A stretch of DNA of 64,000 nucleotides from Ww85 sp963745765 (GTDB lineage Bacteria; Desulfobacterota; Desulfobulbia; Desulfobulbales; Desulfocapsaceae), in NCBI GenBank assembly GCA_963745765.1, contig CAVUYQ010000015.1:310001-374000 (forward strand), written 5' to 3'. The notes below the pieces were generated by a model that saw only the letters and a list, made by a program, of their open reading frames with translations, had not been told where the DNA came from and ran no database searches. How positions within the stretch are numbered: the stretch's first letter is position 1; each line of letters starts with the position of its first letter. A program made the position numbers and the translations under genes. Below are positions 17,936 to 26,368 of this stretch, one piece after another.

Positions 17936-18635
17936 ATGAAGGAATCACCACCGGCGCTGCTCGTTTTTATCAACGAATTGCGCAAATCCATACGGGCGTT
18001 GTTTATCACCATCATACTGGTAACACTTGCGGTGTTTTTCCTGACACCGCAACTGCTGCGGTTGGTGCAGGCGCATCTTGCCGAAAAGCTCTATTTTTTT
18101 TCTGTCTCCGGGCCATTTCTGGCACATGTGAAGCTGGCACTTTTCGCGGCGCTGTACGGTCTGATGCCCTGGATCATGGCAGTACTGCTGAAGTCTGTTG
18201 GCAAAGCCTTCAAGGTAACACGGTCGCAACTGGTTCTTTTCACCTTCTTCACCTGCCTGCTCTTTTATGCCGGAACCATATTCTGTTACCTGATAACCTT
18301 GCCCTTCGGTATTAATTTCCTCCTCGGTTTTGGCTCGGAAGAGCTTAAGCCGGTTATCTCAATCGGGCGGTTTGTTAACTTTGTCACGATATTCATTCTC
18401 GCCTTCGGCATTATTTTTGAATTGCCGATCCTGATGGTCTTCACGGCAAAAGTCGGGCTCGTAACCAGGAGTTTTTTTTCCCGGAATCGCCGATATGCCC
18501 TGCTGCTGATCGCCATTGTTGCGGCACTGCTCACGCCGACCCCTGATATCGTGAATATGATGCTGATGGGCGCGTCCGCTTTATCTGCTCTATGAAGTGG
18601 GGATTATCATTCTGAAAATAATGAAGATACCCTGA
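17936..18635 (+). pseudogene. tatC: Twin-arginine translocase subunit TatC, frameshift near the end
   Basis: TatC is the six-helix receptor of the Tat export system for folded redox proteins. The frame shows the N-terminal ELRKSIRALFITIILVT, helices with VKLALFAALYGLMPWIM and FALLLIAIVAALLTPTPDIV-like sequence, where the last TatC motif is TPTPDIVNMMLMG. It stops early at 18595. Deleting one G from the GGG at 18568-18570 continues it as ARPLYLLYEVGIIILKIMKI to a stop at 18635, 232 residues, normal for the family. No tatA or tatB is adjacent. Confidence 0.82.
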
Positions 18636-18649
18636 GGATGGTGTACCTC

Positions 18650-19063
18650 TCAGTCAAACTCTTCGAGCGTGAGGCCGTGTTTTTCGAGAAGGGCAGCAGC
18701 AACGCCCTGTTTACGGACTCCGCATGAGGGGCTGCGGCTTTTCAGGATCACGGTACTGATATTCTGTCGGCGGGCGATGTCAAGTACCTGCTGTGCTCCT
18801 TTGATAAAGGCTTCGGTAACATCGCAGCCGTCTTTGCAGACAACCCGGGCACGTCCATTGAGGACATCGATGCCGGTGCCGTCAATGATGTCCGCTGCGC
18901 AGCGCGGGGTGGCAAGGCCGCCAAGTTGCTCCGGGCAGACCGGAATCCAGTTTGTCTGCTCAAGGCGCTGCAGGCAGGCCGGGCTGGCCGCGACCCGGTT
19001 GTCGTATCTGGTTTGAAGACCGGCAAGGCAGGCGCTGACGAGGACGAGTTCTTTGCTGGACAT
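18650..19063 (-). CDS. DUF523 family protein
   Basis: 137 residues covering the whole DUF523 domain: VLVSACLAGLQTRYDNRV at the start, WIPVCPEQLGGLATPRCAAD in the middle, and ILKSRSPSCGVRKQG near the end. The conserved cysteines suggest metal or cluster binding, but the biochemical role of the family is not known. Complete. Convergent with tatC and divergent from ftsB. Confidence 0.88.
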   Translation of the reverse strand: MSSKELVLVSACLAGLQTRYDNRVAASPACLQRLEQTNWIPVCPEQLGGLATPRCAADIIDGTGIDVLNGRARVVCKDGCDVTEAFIKGAQQVLDIARRQNISTVILKSRSPSCGVRKQGVAAALLEKHGLTLEEFD

Positions 19064-19144
19064 AGAAGATCCGTTAAACGTTTGTGTTTATTTCCGCGGG
19101 GCACTCCCGTGTTTTGAGAGCGTGATCATTATAGTGAGAAGCAG

Positions 19145-19483
19145 GTGAGAAGAAAACCGAAAAAAAAACTGACGCCGCTCCAGGAGATCCGGCTCCTGAA
19201 AATAATCCTCTTGCTTGTTATCGCCTCGCTTGCCTGGCTGCTCTTTGCACCAGGCACTGGTGTCTACAGCCTTTTTAAAATGCGCAGCAAGGCAGCCAGC
19301 CTGGAAATCGAGGTAAAGGAGCTTGTGCAGAGTAATGAAAAAATGCGGGCCGAGATTGAGCGCTTAAAAAATGATCCGGTGTATCTGGAGGAGATTGCCC
19401 GCGAAAAATATGGCCTGATCAAGAAAAACGAACGGGTCTTTGACTTCTCCAAGCCACAGAAGGATAGTGCGAAAGACGAGTGA
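19145..19483 (+). CDS. ftsB: FtsB/DivIC-family septum protein
   Basis: 112 residues: a short basic cytoplasmic N-terminus, one membrane segment (IILLLVIASLAWLLFAP), then a periplasmic coiled coil (KAASLEIEVKELVQSNEKMRAEI) ending in the family motif EEIAREKYGLIKKNERVF. FtsB links FtsL and FtsQ in the divisome. Start is the GTG at 19145. In many Desulfobacterota the gene lies alone, as here. Confidence 0.87.
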   Translation: MRRKPKKKLTPLQEIRLLKIILLLVIASLAWLLFAPGTGVYSLFKMRSKAASLEIEVKELVQSNEKMRAEIERLKNDPVYLEEIAREKYGLIKKNERVFDFSKPQKDSAKDE

Positions 19484-19570
19484 GTGTTAAAAGTCACTGC
19501 TTCGTCTTGCCCGGCAGATCGCCCGCCCTTATAGCGGCCTTCATAACGTTTCAGGTTCACATGCTGTTTG

Positions 19571-19960
19571 TCAGTGATAGTGACTGACTTCGATGAGATT
19601 GTTGTCCGGATCCCGAAAATAAAGCGATGTCATCTCGCCAAGAGCACCGGTCCGGCCGACCGGCCCGAGCTCGATTAAGACAGAGCAGTCGGTCAGGTGT
19701 GCCTGTATCTCCTTGATTGGCAGCGGGCTGATAAAACATAAATCGGCGGACCCCGGCGTAGGCTTTCCGGCGCATGGGGCCAATTCCCTGCCGGCCTGGT
19801 GGAGGTTGATTTTCTGCTGCCCAACCAGCAACCCCTTCCTGTCATCCCCAAAGGTTATAATTTCCAGTCCGAGCACCTGTTTGTAAAATCGGCAGGATTC
19901 GGTGATAGAACTGACAGTCAGTACCAGGTGATCGAGGTTGTTTATCAACATGGTGCTCAT
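19571..19960 (-). CDS. VOC-family (glyoxalase-like) protein
   Basis: 129 residues forming a single vicinal-oxygen-chelate module pair: NNLDHLVLTVSSITESCRFY with the first metal histidine, INLHQAGRELAP, and the closing SLYFRDPDNNLIEVSHYH with the metal-binding glutamate. It probably catalyses a metal-dependent step on a small molecule; virulence-like VOC proteins look the same. It lies 12 bases downstream of another VOC gene on the same strand, so they are probably cotranscribed. Confidence 0.85.
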   Translation of the reverse strand: MSTMLINNLDHLVLTVSSITESCRFYKQVLGLEIITFGDDRKGLLVGQQKINLHQAGRELAPCAGKPTPGSADLCFISPLPIKEIQAHLTDCSVLIELGPVGRTGALGEMTSLYFRDPDNNLIEVSHYH

Positions 19961-19972
19961 TTCTGCCGGAAG

Positions 19973-20353
19973 CTAGAACATCTGCATGAGTTCCAGAATG
20001 ATATCTTCCGGTCCCTTAAGAAAGACTATTTTCCGGTCACTGAGTTCGGTGGGGCCGGTATCTATACGACAGCCAAATTCAGCCAGACGCAAGAGGGCTG
20101 CATCGAGGTCGTCGACCACCAGACCGAGGTGATCATAACCGTAGGAAACGACGTTTTTCCCGATGTCTTTTTCCGTTTCTTTGGGCACTCGCAGATTGAT
20201 CTGCAGTCCATCCAGTTTAAGAACCGCGCCATTCGCACCACCAAAAACACGATATTCCTTGAACGCTGCTCCAACACCCCGGGTCCAGAATTTCACCATC
20301 CCTTCCAGATCTTCGCAGATCACGTGCAGATGATCCATTTTAAAAGTCGTCAT
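19973..20353 (-). CDS. VOC-family (glyoxalase/methylmalonyl-CoA epimerase-like) protein
   Basis: 126 residues from the ATG at 20353, which has GGATGGGATAACT upstream; an in-frame ATG at 20392 is less well placed. It shows KMDHLHVICEDLEGMVKFW, GYDHLGLVVDDLDAALLRL with the second histidine, and FLKGPEDIILELMQMF with the glutamate. The D-H-L-G-L-V-V-D-D pattern resembles epimerase-type VOC enzymes. First gene of a two-gene VOC operon whose substrate is unknown. Confidence 0.83.
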   Translation of the reverse strand: MTTFKMDHLHVICEDLEGMVKFWTRGVGAAFKEYRVFGGANGAVLKLDGLQINLRVPKETEKDIGKNVVSYGYDHLGLVVDDLDAALLRLAEFGCRIDTGPTELSDRKIVFLKGPEDIILELMQMF

Positions 20354-20780
20354 AGTTATCCCATCCTCTGTTCTTAATGAAAATTTGATCAATCAATTTG
20401 TCTGCCGGTTAAGAGTAATACTCTTTTCATGAACTGCAATCGCTATCGTTACAAGGTTGTGTTACGTGAGAGGGGTGAGGTTATCACCCAATAACAGTTC
20501 ACCGCATTTTCCTATTTATTTTGAGCAAAGCTGAAGTTTTGTAATCCTTTTTACAAAGGTCAGTGTCAGTTTCTGTATATTTAATCGTTTTTTCTATGCG
20601 GGGAAAAATGTTATTGCCCCAAATTTAAAAATCAACTTGACAATGGCGTTTAAATATATCCTATATTATATTGAATATTGACCAGAGAATGCTTCTTGTG
20701 GGATGGTAATGAAAACAGGGAATTGGGGTGAACATCATTGTTGGGCTGTATGAATCAATATCACCCAACAGAGATATGAA
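20354..20780. promoter_or_regulatory. Intergenic region with promoter for the decayed GntR gene
   Basis: No gene. A TTGACA at 20637-20642 followed by AT-rich TATATCCTATATTATATTG is a candidate promoter reading toward the GntR pseudogene. A TTGAC element also precedes the intact GntR gene at 22847, and the two loci are homologous. Confidence 0.4.
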
Positions 20781-21440
20781 ATGATACTATTTAAAACAAA
20801 GTCTGAAGCCGCCTTTGATGGGCTTCGTCAGAAGTTAATTAATAGGGAATTAAAGCCCGGTCAGAGAATCTGATTTCCGACTGGCCAAGAGTTCGGTACT
20901 AGCGAGATACCTATCCGTGAAGCTATACGTAAATTTGAGAGTGAAGGACTAGTCACTTTTACACCACACGTCGGTCCCATTGTGAGCTTGATGGACAGCG
21001 ATGAATTTTTGGAAATTTATCTGATGCGAATTGAATTGGAAGTGCTCGCGACAAAACTGGCAGCACCCAATATGAACGAGTCGGATATTAACGCTCTCAA
21101 CAAATATCTTGATATGGAAGAGAAGGCCGTAATCGCCTGTGAGCACGACAATCTTGGACCCTTGAATAAAGATTTTCATTTAAGAGTATATAGGGCCGGA
21201 TCTTATCCAAACTTGTTTAAGGCCATAGTCGATTTATGGGGCAAGTTTGATTTGATGCAGAGTGTTTTTTCCTATGTTCCAAAAAGAGCAGCACCTTCTT
21301 TGGCAGAGCATAAAATGATAATTGAGGCGTTGTCGGGAAAAAATGCCAGATTGGCAGGAAAACTTGTCAGGAAACACAAAAATCGAACGAAGAAGGCCAT
21401 TGAAAGAGAATTCAAAAAACGAGGGATGATTGACCAATGA
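20781..21440 (+). pseudogene. FCD-type GntR regulator with an internal stop
   Basis: Read from the ATG at 20781, the start is SEAAFDGLRQKLINRELKPG followed by QRI, then TGA at 20871-20873. The same frame resumes as EFGTSEIPIREAIRKFESEG and VTFTPHVGPIVSLMD, then an FCD ligand domain with FLEIYLMRIELEVLATKL, NKDFHLRVYRAGSYP and LAEHKMIIEAL. It is closely similar to the intact regulator at 22847. Around the stop the helix-turn-helix has lost about three bases relative to that paralogue, so DNA binding is destroyed. Genuine pseudogene. Confidence 0.82.
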
Positions 21441-21463
21441 CCAATAAAATAAAAGGAGACAAA

Positions 21464-21876
21464 ATGATTACTCAGATTGATCACATTGAAATAATTGTTA
21501 AGGATGTGAAGACATATGTAGATTATTATCAAAAGCTTGGCTTTAAACTTCTTACCTGGACGGATCACCATGGTGGTTCTGCCGAATTACAACTGCCAGG
21601 TCCAAACCAGCCGATTTTTGAAATACACACAGTATTGGGCGAGGAAAATATTGGTATCAATCATATTGCATTTCAAGCAGATGATGTGAAAAAAACATTT
21701 GAGAGCTCAACGGGAAAGGTATTGAATTTGATGGAGAACCATATCGGAATCGTAATACTGGACGCGGGAATGTCAGGCTGAGAGATCCTGATGGTTGGCG
21801 TTTGCAGTTGTGTGATAAAAAGCGCAAAGCTCCTGAAAAGGGAGTTGACGAAGAAGACGTGGTTGCAGAACTTTAA
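21464..21876 (+). pseudogene. VOC-family protein, frameshifted near the C-terminus
   Basis: Start ATG at 21464 behind AAAAGGAGAC. It shows MITQIDHIEIIVKDVKTYVD, FEIHTVLGEENIGINHIAFQ and then loses frame at DAGMSG. Adding one base to the GGG at 21766-21768 gives NVRLRDPDGWRLQLCDKKRK and an acidic end to the stop at 21876, 137 residues. Like other VOC proteins it may process a small carboxylate. It sits between a dead GntR gene and dead transporter pieces, so the locus as a whole has been abandoned. Confidence 0.72.
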
Positions 21877-21877
21877 T

Positions 21878-22072
21878 ATGTCAGAGGATTATCAAACGCA
21901 GAGCATTTTTTTGCGAAACAAGACTATTTTCTCGGGATGGTGCCTCCTCCTGTTTAGTCTTTTGTTGTATTATCTGATTGCTCATTTTGAGGCACCTGCT
22001 TCTGAGTACCGGGTTATATCGCCATCTTTTTTCCCTTATGTCCTGATTCCAGAGTTGTCGCCGCACCGTTAA
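21878..22072 (+). pseudogene. TctB remnant (TTT small membrane subunit)
   Basis: The frame begins MSEDYQTQSIFLRNKTIFSG and has the first TctB-like membrane helix GWCLLLFSLLLYYLIAHF followed by YRVISPSFFPYVL, where TctB proteins carry a GP.(F/L)FP motif. After about 55 residues the homology ends and the frame stops. The rest of tctB, all of tctA and the first half of tctC are missing, presumably by one deletion fusing this piece to the next remnant. Confidence 0.62.
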
Positions 22073-22102
22073 TTATATCCTGTTGATTTTAGATGACCCA
22101 AA

Positions 22103-22501
22103 TTGGTTGCAGGTGGCCATGTAGATGCGTGCCAGGCCGCTCCTGTCACTGGGCACTCTATGTATAAATCTAAACTGATACGACCACTGGGATTCATGAG
22201 TGATGAGAGGGTTCCTGCATATCCGGATGTTCCCACCTACAAGGAGCAAGGCTACGATATAACGATTGGCAACTATCGCCAGGTACTTGCCCCGAAAGAT
22301 ACTCCGCCAGAAGTCATCAATGTCCTCTACGATGCCTTCAAAAAGGCTGCTGACTCAGATATCTATAAAGATTTCATGATTGGATCAGGATCTGTACCTC
22401 TCGATTGGGGGCCGGAGAAATCCAAGGAATTCCTCGCTGTGCAGGATCAACTTTTTATGAAAATGATTAAAGAAAAAGGCCTTTACAAAGAAAAAAAATA
22501 A
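22103..22501 (+). pseudogene. TctC remnant (TTT substrate-binding protein, C-terminal half)
   Basis: The frame lacks a signal peptide and the N-terminal lobe. It begins with VAGGHVDACQAAPVTGHSMY and continues with IRPLGFMSDERVPAYPDVPT, the hinge and second-lobe segments of Bug/TctC receptors, ending in FLAVQDQLFMKMIKEKGLYK. Full-length receptors are about 320 residues; 132 are left. With the upstream tctB piece it marks a collapsed importer operon. Confidence 0.75.
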
Positions 22502-22846
22502 CTGTGCAATAATGGTATTGTGCAGTAGTCGGTTTAAATCAGGGTGATAAAACCTCCGATTCCCCGAACTGATTTTGTATAGACAATGTCTCCTGACAAT
22601 CTCAGATTGTCGGGAAATTGTCTCCTTCATGATTGTCTCTGGTAGGTTGCTGCCATAGTTATATCTTGAAGATATTCCTGCTGAAACATCGTGTCGGTAA
22701 ATCTTGCATTTAAGCATAATTGAATAAGGCAGGAACTATTGCTGATCGGATATTTTACATAAGGGTTGACAATATAAATCTATAGATAAAAGTATATTTC
22801 ATATAGAATATGAAAAGATCATATAGGATTTTCGTGGAGGTTGATT
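22502..22846. promoter_or_regulatory. Promoter and operator region of the intact GntR gene
   Basis: The region contains the perfect palindrome TTTCATATAGAATATGAAA at 22797-22815 (8-base arms around AGA), 32 bases before the GTG start of the GntR regulator, with TTGACA at 22766-22771 upstream. Autoregulation by the FCD regulator is the simplest reading. Earlier in the gap GACAATCTCAGATTGTC is a short hairpin, perhaps terminating the dead transporter operon. Confidence 0.5.
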
Positions 22847-23551
22847 GTGCCCCAAGATGGTAAAACCAAGAACCTTGTCGTCTATGAAAAGCTGAGACAG
22901 GGGATTATCAAGGGGACGCTAAAGCCCGGTCAGAAGCTGGTAATGGCCAGCCTGGCCAAGTCTCTCGGCTTCAGTGAAACTCCTGTCCGTGAAGCTATCA
23001 GACGTCTGGAAAGCGATGGCTATGTGACTTTTACGCCGCATGCCGGGGCCATGGTGACCAGGATCGACGACAGGGAGCTTTCGGAAGTCTACCTGATACG
23101 CATCTCTCTTGAGGCCCTTGCCACCCGGTTGGCCGTCCCCTGCATCAGCCAGAACGACATTTCCTGGCTGAAAAAGAAAAATGAGGAAATGAGAGGAGCG
23201 GTCAGGAAAAATCGTTACGAAAGTCTGGCGCGGCTCAACAAGGAGTTTCATCTGCGCATTTATCGGGCTGCGCCGTATCCGCGACTTTACAAGATGATAT
23301 CTGATCTCTGGGATGCGTTTGAGCGCTGGCCGAGTATCTTCACCTTTGTTCCTGAGCGGGCTGCAATTGCTATTGCTGAGCACGAGGAGATCATAGAGGC
23401 TCTGTCCACCGTTGACGTGGACCGTGCCGATAACCTCATGAAAGAACAGAAGAAAAATGCACTGAATGCTCTGCAGAACTATATGCTGCAGTTTAATACT
23501 GCCTCACCTGAGATATTGGAAGAGATCTGGCAAAAACAGTCCGGCCGTTGA
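22847..23551 (+). CDS. FCD-type GntR transcriptional regulator
   Basis: 234 residues from GTG 22847, chosen because GGAGG lies six bases upstream. The N-terminal winged helix is intact: YEKLRQGIIKGTLKPGQKL, ASLAKSLGFSETPVREAIRR and LESDGYVTFTPHAGAMV. The FCD domain follows with LSEVYLIRISLEALATRLAV, LNKEFHLRIYRAAPYP and IAEHEEIIEAL, where the Asp/His residues would hold a metal for ligand sensing. It leads the SDR/ABC/HMGL locus and is its likely regulator; the ligand is presumably an organic acid. Confidence 0.9.
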   Translation: MPQDGKTKNLVVYEKLRQGIIKGTLKPGQKLVMASLAKSLGFSETPVREAIRRLESDGYVTFTPHAGAMVTRIDDRELSEVYLIRISLEALATRLAVPCISQNDISWLKKKNEEMRGAVRKNRYESLARLNKEFHLRIYRAAPYPRLYKMISDLWDAFERWPSIFTFVPERAAIAIAEHEEIIEALSTVDVDRADNLMKEQKKNALNALQNYMLQFNTASPEILEEIWQKQSGR

Positions 23552-23595
23552 ATCGAAAAAAAGCTGCTGGACCACGACGAGGAGGATGCAAAAAT

Positions 23596-24375
23596 ATGGA
23601 TTTTGGAATACGCGGAAAAAAAGGAATAGTTGGCGGTGCAAGCTCCGGGCTGGGAAAGGCTTGTGCCATGTCGTTGGCCCGGGAGGGAGTTGAACTGGTG
23701 ATCGTCGCTCGTACCGCCGCAAACATCGAGGCCGCTGCCCAGGAGATCAGTTCTGCGACCGGTGTCAAGGTTGTCGCCGTGGCTGCCGATATAAACAGTG
23801 ACGAGGGACGTGCCGCTGTGCTGAAGGCCTGTCCTGCACCGGACATCATTGTCAATAACTCAGGCGGGCCGCCGACAGGCAATTTCCGAGACTGGGATCG
23901 AGCCACCTGGATGGACGCCCTTAATAACAATATGCTCGGTGCCGTCTTCATGATCAAGGAAACGGTGGATGGGATGATCTCCCGAAAATTCGGGCGTATC
24001 GTCAACATCACATCGAGCGCGGTGAAGGCCCCGATCAGTATCCTCGGTCTGTCGAACAGCGCCCGGGCTGGCTTGACCGGCTTTGTTGCAGGTACGTCAC
24101 GGGAAGTAGCCAAACATAACGTGACAATCAATAACCTGCTGCCGGGCGATTTTAACACCGGGCGGCACCAGGACAATACCCGCGCCCTGGCGAAACTGCA
24201 AAACCGGACATACGAGGAAATGCGGGCGATTCGCACGGCGGCCGTTGCCGCCGGCCGATTTGGTGAACCTGCCGAGCTGGGTGATCTGTGTGCCTATCTG
24301 TGCAGTGATCAGGCCGGCTTTATTACCGGCCAGAATCTGTTGATTGACGGTGGTAAATACCCGGGGACTTTCTAG
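23596..24375 (+). CDS. SDR-family protein lacking the usual catalytic Tyr-Lys pair
   Basis: 259 residues. A classical short-chain dehydrogenase fold with the NAD(P) motif VGGASSGLGKACAMSLAREG, the adenine-pocket AADINSD, and the NNSGGPPTGNF strand. The active-site serine is in ITSSAVKAP, but the YxxxK segment is replaced by LGLSNSARAGLTGFV. A LGLSN.AR variant recurs in one SDR subgroup, so this is probably a feature and not damage, but its reaction is uncertain. GEPAELGDLCAYLCSDQAGF and TGQNLLIDGG complete the family. The start at 23596 follows GAGGAGG. Confidence 0.82.
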   Translation: MDFGIRGKKGIVGGASSGLGKACAMSLAREGVELVIVARTAANIEAAAQEISSATGVKVVAVAADINSDEGRAAVLKACPAPDIIVNNSGGPPTGNFRDWDRATWMDALNNNMLGAVFMIKETVDGMISRKFGRIVNITSSAVKAPISILGLSNSARAGLTGFVAGTSREVAKHNVTINNLLPGDFNTGRHQDNTRALAKLQNRTYEEMRAIRTAAVAAGRFGEPAELGDLCAYLCSDQAGFITGQNLLIDGGKYPGTF

Positions 24376-24524
24376 ACACCGGGCTTTTGATAAAAGGTAT
24401 GGAAGAGGAGGGTTATGTAGATCGTTGAGCTGTGCTGCAGGAGGTGCTGTTTCAGGTGCCGGCCGTGACGTCGGCAGGTGAGAGGTCAACCTCACAATAA
24501 AACTAAAGTCGCAGGAGGTATGAA

Positions 24525-25511
24525 ATGAAGGTTTTCACGAAAAGAATCTCAGTCATGTTTGCTACCTTGTTGGTTGTTCTCAGCATCGGCCTGAATGTCC
24601 AGGCTGCTGACAAGATCCGCATCGCGCTCGGCGATGTGGCGTCTGTTGAAACACTCTGCTTTCTTGTCGCTCTTGATCGTGCCAAAGATCGCGGGCTCGA
24701 TTACGAAATGACCGCCTTTGCCAAGGAGCAGCTCGCTATCCAGGCCGTTATCGGCGGCCAGATGGACCTGGCAGTTGGTACACCTTACTCGATCATCCAG
24801 AAAAGCAAGGTGCCGCTGCGCAACATCTTCCAGATAAGCAAGCTGGTCTTTTACCCGGTTGTGGCCAACAAGTACAAGACCTGGCAGGATCTGAACGGTC
24901 AGCCGTTCACCTTTCATGCACGCGGTACCGGTACCGAGGCCATCGGTGATATCATCATCAAGCGCGAGGGTATTACCCTGGGGCAGCGCAGCTACGTGCC
25001 CGGCTCCGAGAACAGGATCATTGCCATGATGAAAGGGCAGATCGATGCCACCATCGTAGACCTGTCGAACAAAAACATGCTGATGGAGAAAGCCGGTGAT
25101 CGTTTTCACACGCTGCCCGGTGTTACCGACCCGGCAAGTGACGAAGTACTGTTTGGCGAGATCGGCTGGATGAAGGCGAATGAAAAGAGTGTTGCGATCC
25201 TGGTTGAGGAGCTCTATCGCACCTGGCAGGATATGACCAAGGATCCGTCAATCATGAATCGGGAGCGTATCGAGCGCAATCTGCTGGCTGATCTTCCCAA
25301 GGAACTTCTGGATGACGTTGACGCCTATTACAAAGAGGCGGTTGATGGCGGGCTTTACGATCCCGAGGGTGGTGGAGTCGAAGCGGCCAAGGCCGACTTT
25401 GAATTCTATGTGGCCGCCGGCCAGATGAATGGTCCGGCCGAGAGTCTCAAGGTAGAGGATTACTGGTATCTCGCTCCGCTTGATGCCGCCAAAGCCAAGT
25501 TCGGCAAGTAA
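24525..25511 (+). CDS. ABC transporter substrate-binding protein (NitT/TauT type)
   Basis: 328 residues with a signal peptide (FATLLVVLSIGLNVQAADK, cleavage near AQA-AD). The mature part follows the SsuA/THI5-like pattern: LVALDRAKDRGLDYEMTAFA, QAVIGGQMDLAVGTPYSII, WQDLNGQPFTFHARGTGTEA and RIIAMMKGQIDATIVDL. It binds a small anionic or neutral solute in the periplasm and delivers it to the permeases encoded downstream. GCAGGAGGT precedes the start. Followed by a very stable hairpin that may give the receptor extra mRNA stability. Confidence 0.87.
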   Translation: MKVFTKRISVMFATLLVVLSIGLNVQAADKIRIALGDVASVETLCFLVALDRAKDRGLDYEMTAFAKEQLAIQAVIGGQMDLAVGTPYSIIQKSKVPLRNIFQISKLVFYPVVANKYKTWQDLNGQPFTFHARGTGTEAIGDIIIKREGITLGQRSYVPGSENRIIAMMKGQIDATIVDLSNKNMLMEKAGDRFHTLPGVTDPASDEVLFGEIGWMKANEKSVAILVEELYRTWQDMTKDPSIMNRERIERNLLADLPKELLDDVDAYYKEAVDGGLYDPEGGGVEAAKADFEFYVAAGQMNGPAESLKVEDYWYLAPLDAAKAKFGK

Positions 25512-25523
25512 GTGTCAATCCCG

Positions 25524-25560
25524 CGGCTGCCCGGCGGACATGATGTCCGCCGGGCAGCCG
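25524..25560 (+). promoter_or_regulatory. Long perfect hairpin between receptor and permease genes
   Basis: CGGCTGCCCGGCGGACAT and ATGTCCGCCGGGCAGCCG are an 18-base perfect inverted repeat around a single central base (25542). There is no T-run. Such structures after binding-protein genes usually protect the upstream message or reduce read-through so that receptor exceeds permease. Confidence 0.7.
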
Positions 25561-25603
25561 CCCGTGGCATATAGAACCCTCTTTCAGATAACAAGGAACA
25601 TCC

Positions 25604-26368
25604 ATGTCGTCATTCTTAAAACATCCGCTGACGCTTCGGCTTCTGTCGGTCTTGATTGCGGCCGGTACCTGGGAATATCTCGGGCGTATTCCGATCAGTC
25701 CCGCATTCCCGACGTTTCTGCAGACGATGTCCGCCCTCGGCGGCATGATCGCAGACGGTTCGATGGTTTCCGTCTATCCGGCAACGTTTCAGCCGCTTCT
25801 GATCGGCCTTATTATTTCATCAATTCTTGGCATCGCCTGCGGCGTTTTCATGGGGCTTAATGAGAAAGCCGAGTGGTTCGGTGCACCGGTTTTCATCGTC
25901 CTGCAATCTGCTCCGCTGGCGGCACTGATTCCCCTTCTCACCTTTGCCTACGGTATCGGGCTGACCTCAAAAATTTTGACGGTCTGCATCATGGCGATGC
26001 CGGTTATCGTTTTAAACGCCTATAGCGCGGTACGCCATACGCCGACGTCGATGATCGAGATGGGCAGGTCCTATCTTGGCAGCAATCGTCAGATCATTAT
26101 CAAGATCATCATCCCGGCAGCGAGTCCGGTCATCTATGCCGGTTTGCGGCTGGGGGCTGCCATGGGGTTCATCGGAGCGATTCTCGCGGAATTGCTGATC
26201 ACGCCGACCGGTATAGGTGATTTGATAACCTATAATCAGTCTATTGCCGAGTACGATAAAATGTATGCAGCCATCTTTTCGATCATGGCCTTTGCGGTGA
26301 TTTTTATCGAAATTCTAGAACGTACTGAATATATATTTTTCAGGCCTGACAAGAGGGTAAGCCAATGA
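25604..26368 (+). CDS. ABC transporter permease (SsuC/TauC type)
   Basis: 254 residues, about six membrane segments, with the EAA-type cytoplasmic loop MGRSYLGSNRQIIIKIIIPAASP that docks to the ATPase. The N-terminal half carries IGLIISSILGIACGVFMGL. It is translationally coupled to the ATPase gene (ATGA overlap at 26365). One of two non-identical permeases in this operon, which would form a heterodimer. Confidence 0.88.
   Translation: MSSFLKHPLTLRLLSVLIAAGTWEYLGRIPISPAFPTFLQTMSALGGMIADGSMVSVYPATFQPLLIGLIISSILGIACGVFMGLNEKAEWFGAPVFIVLQSAPLAALIPLLTFAYGIGLTSKILTVCIMAMPVIVLNAYSAVRHTPTSMIEMGRSYLGSNRQIIIKIIIPAASPVIYAGLRLGAAMGFIGAILAELLITPTGIGDLITYNQSIAEYDKMYAAIFSIMAFAVIFIEILERTEYIFFRPDKRVSQ

Noticed and set aside
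20871..20873. TGA in the first GntR gene as selenocysteine
   Set aside because: It falls in a DNA-binding domain where no Sec is known, the surrounding bases lack three positions relative to the intact paralogue, and the next genes are also broken.
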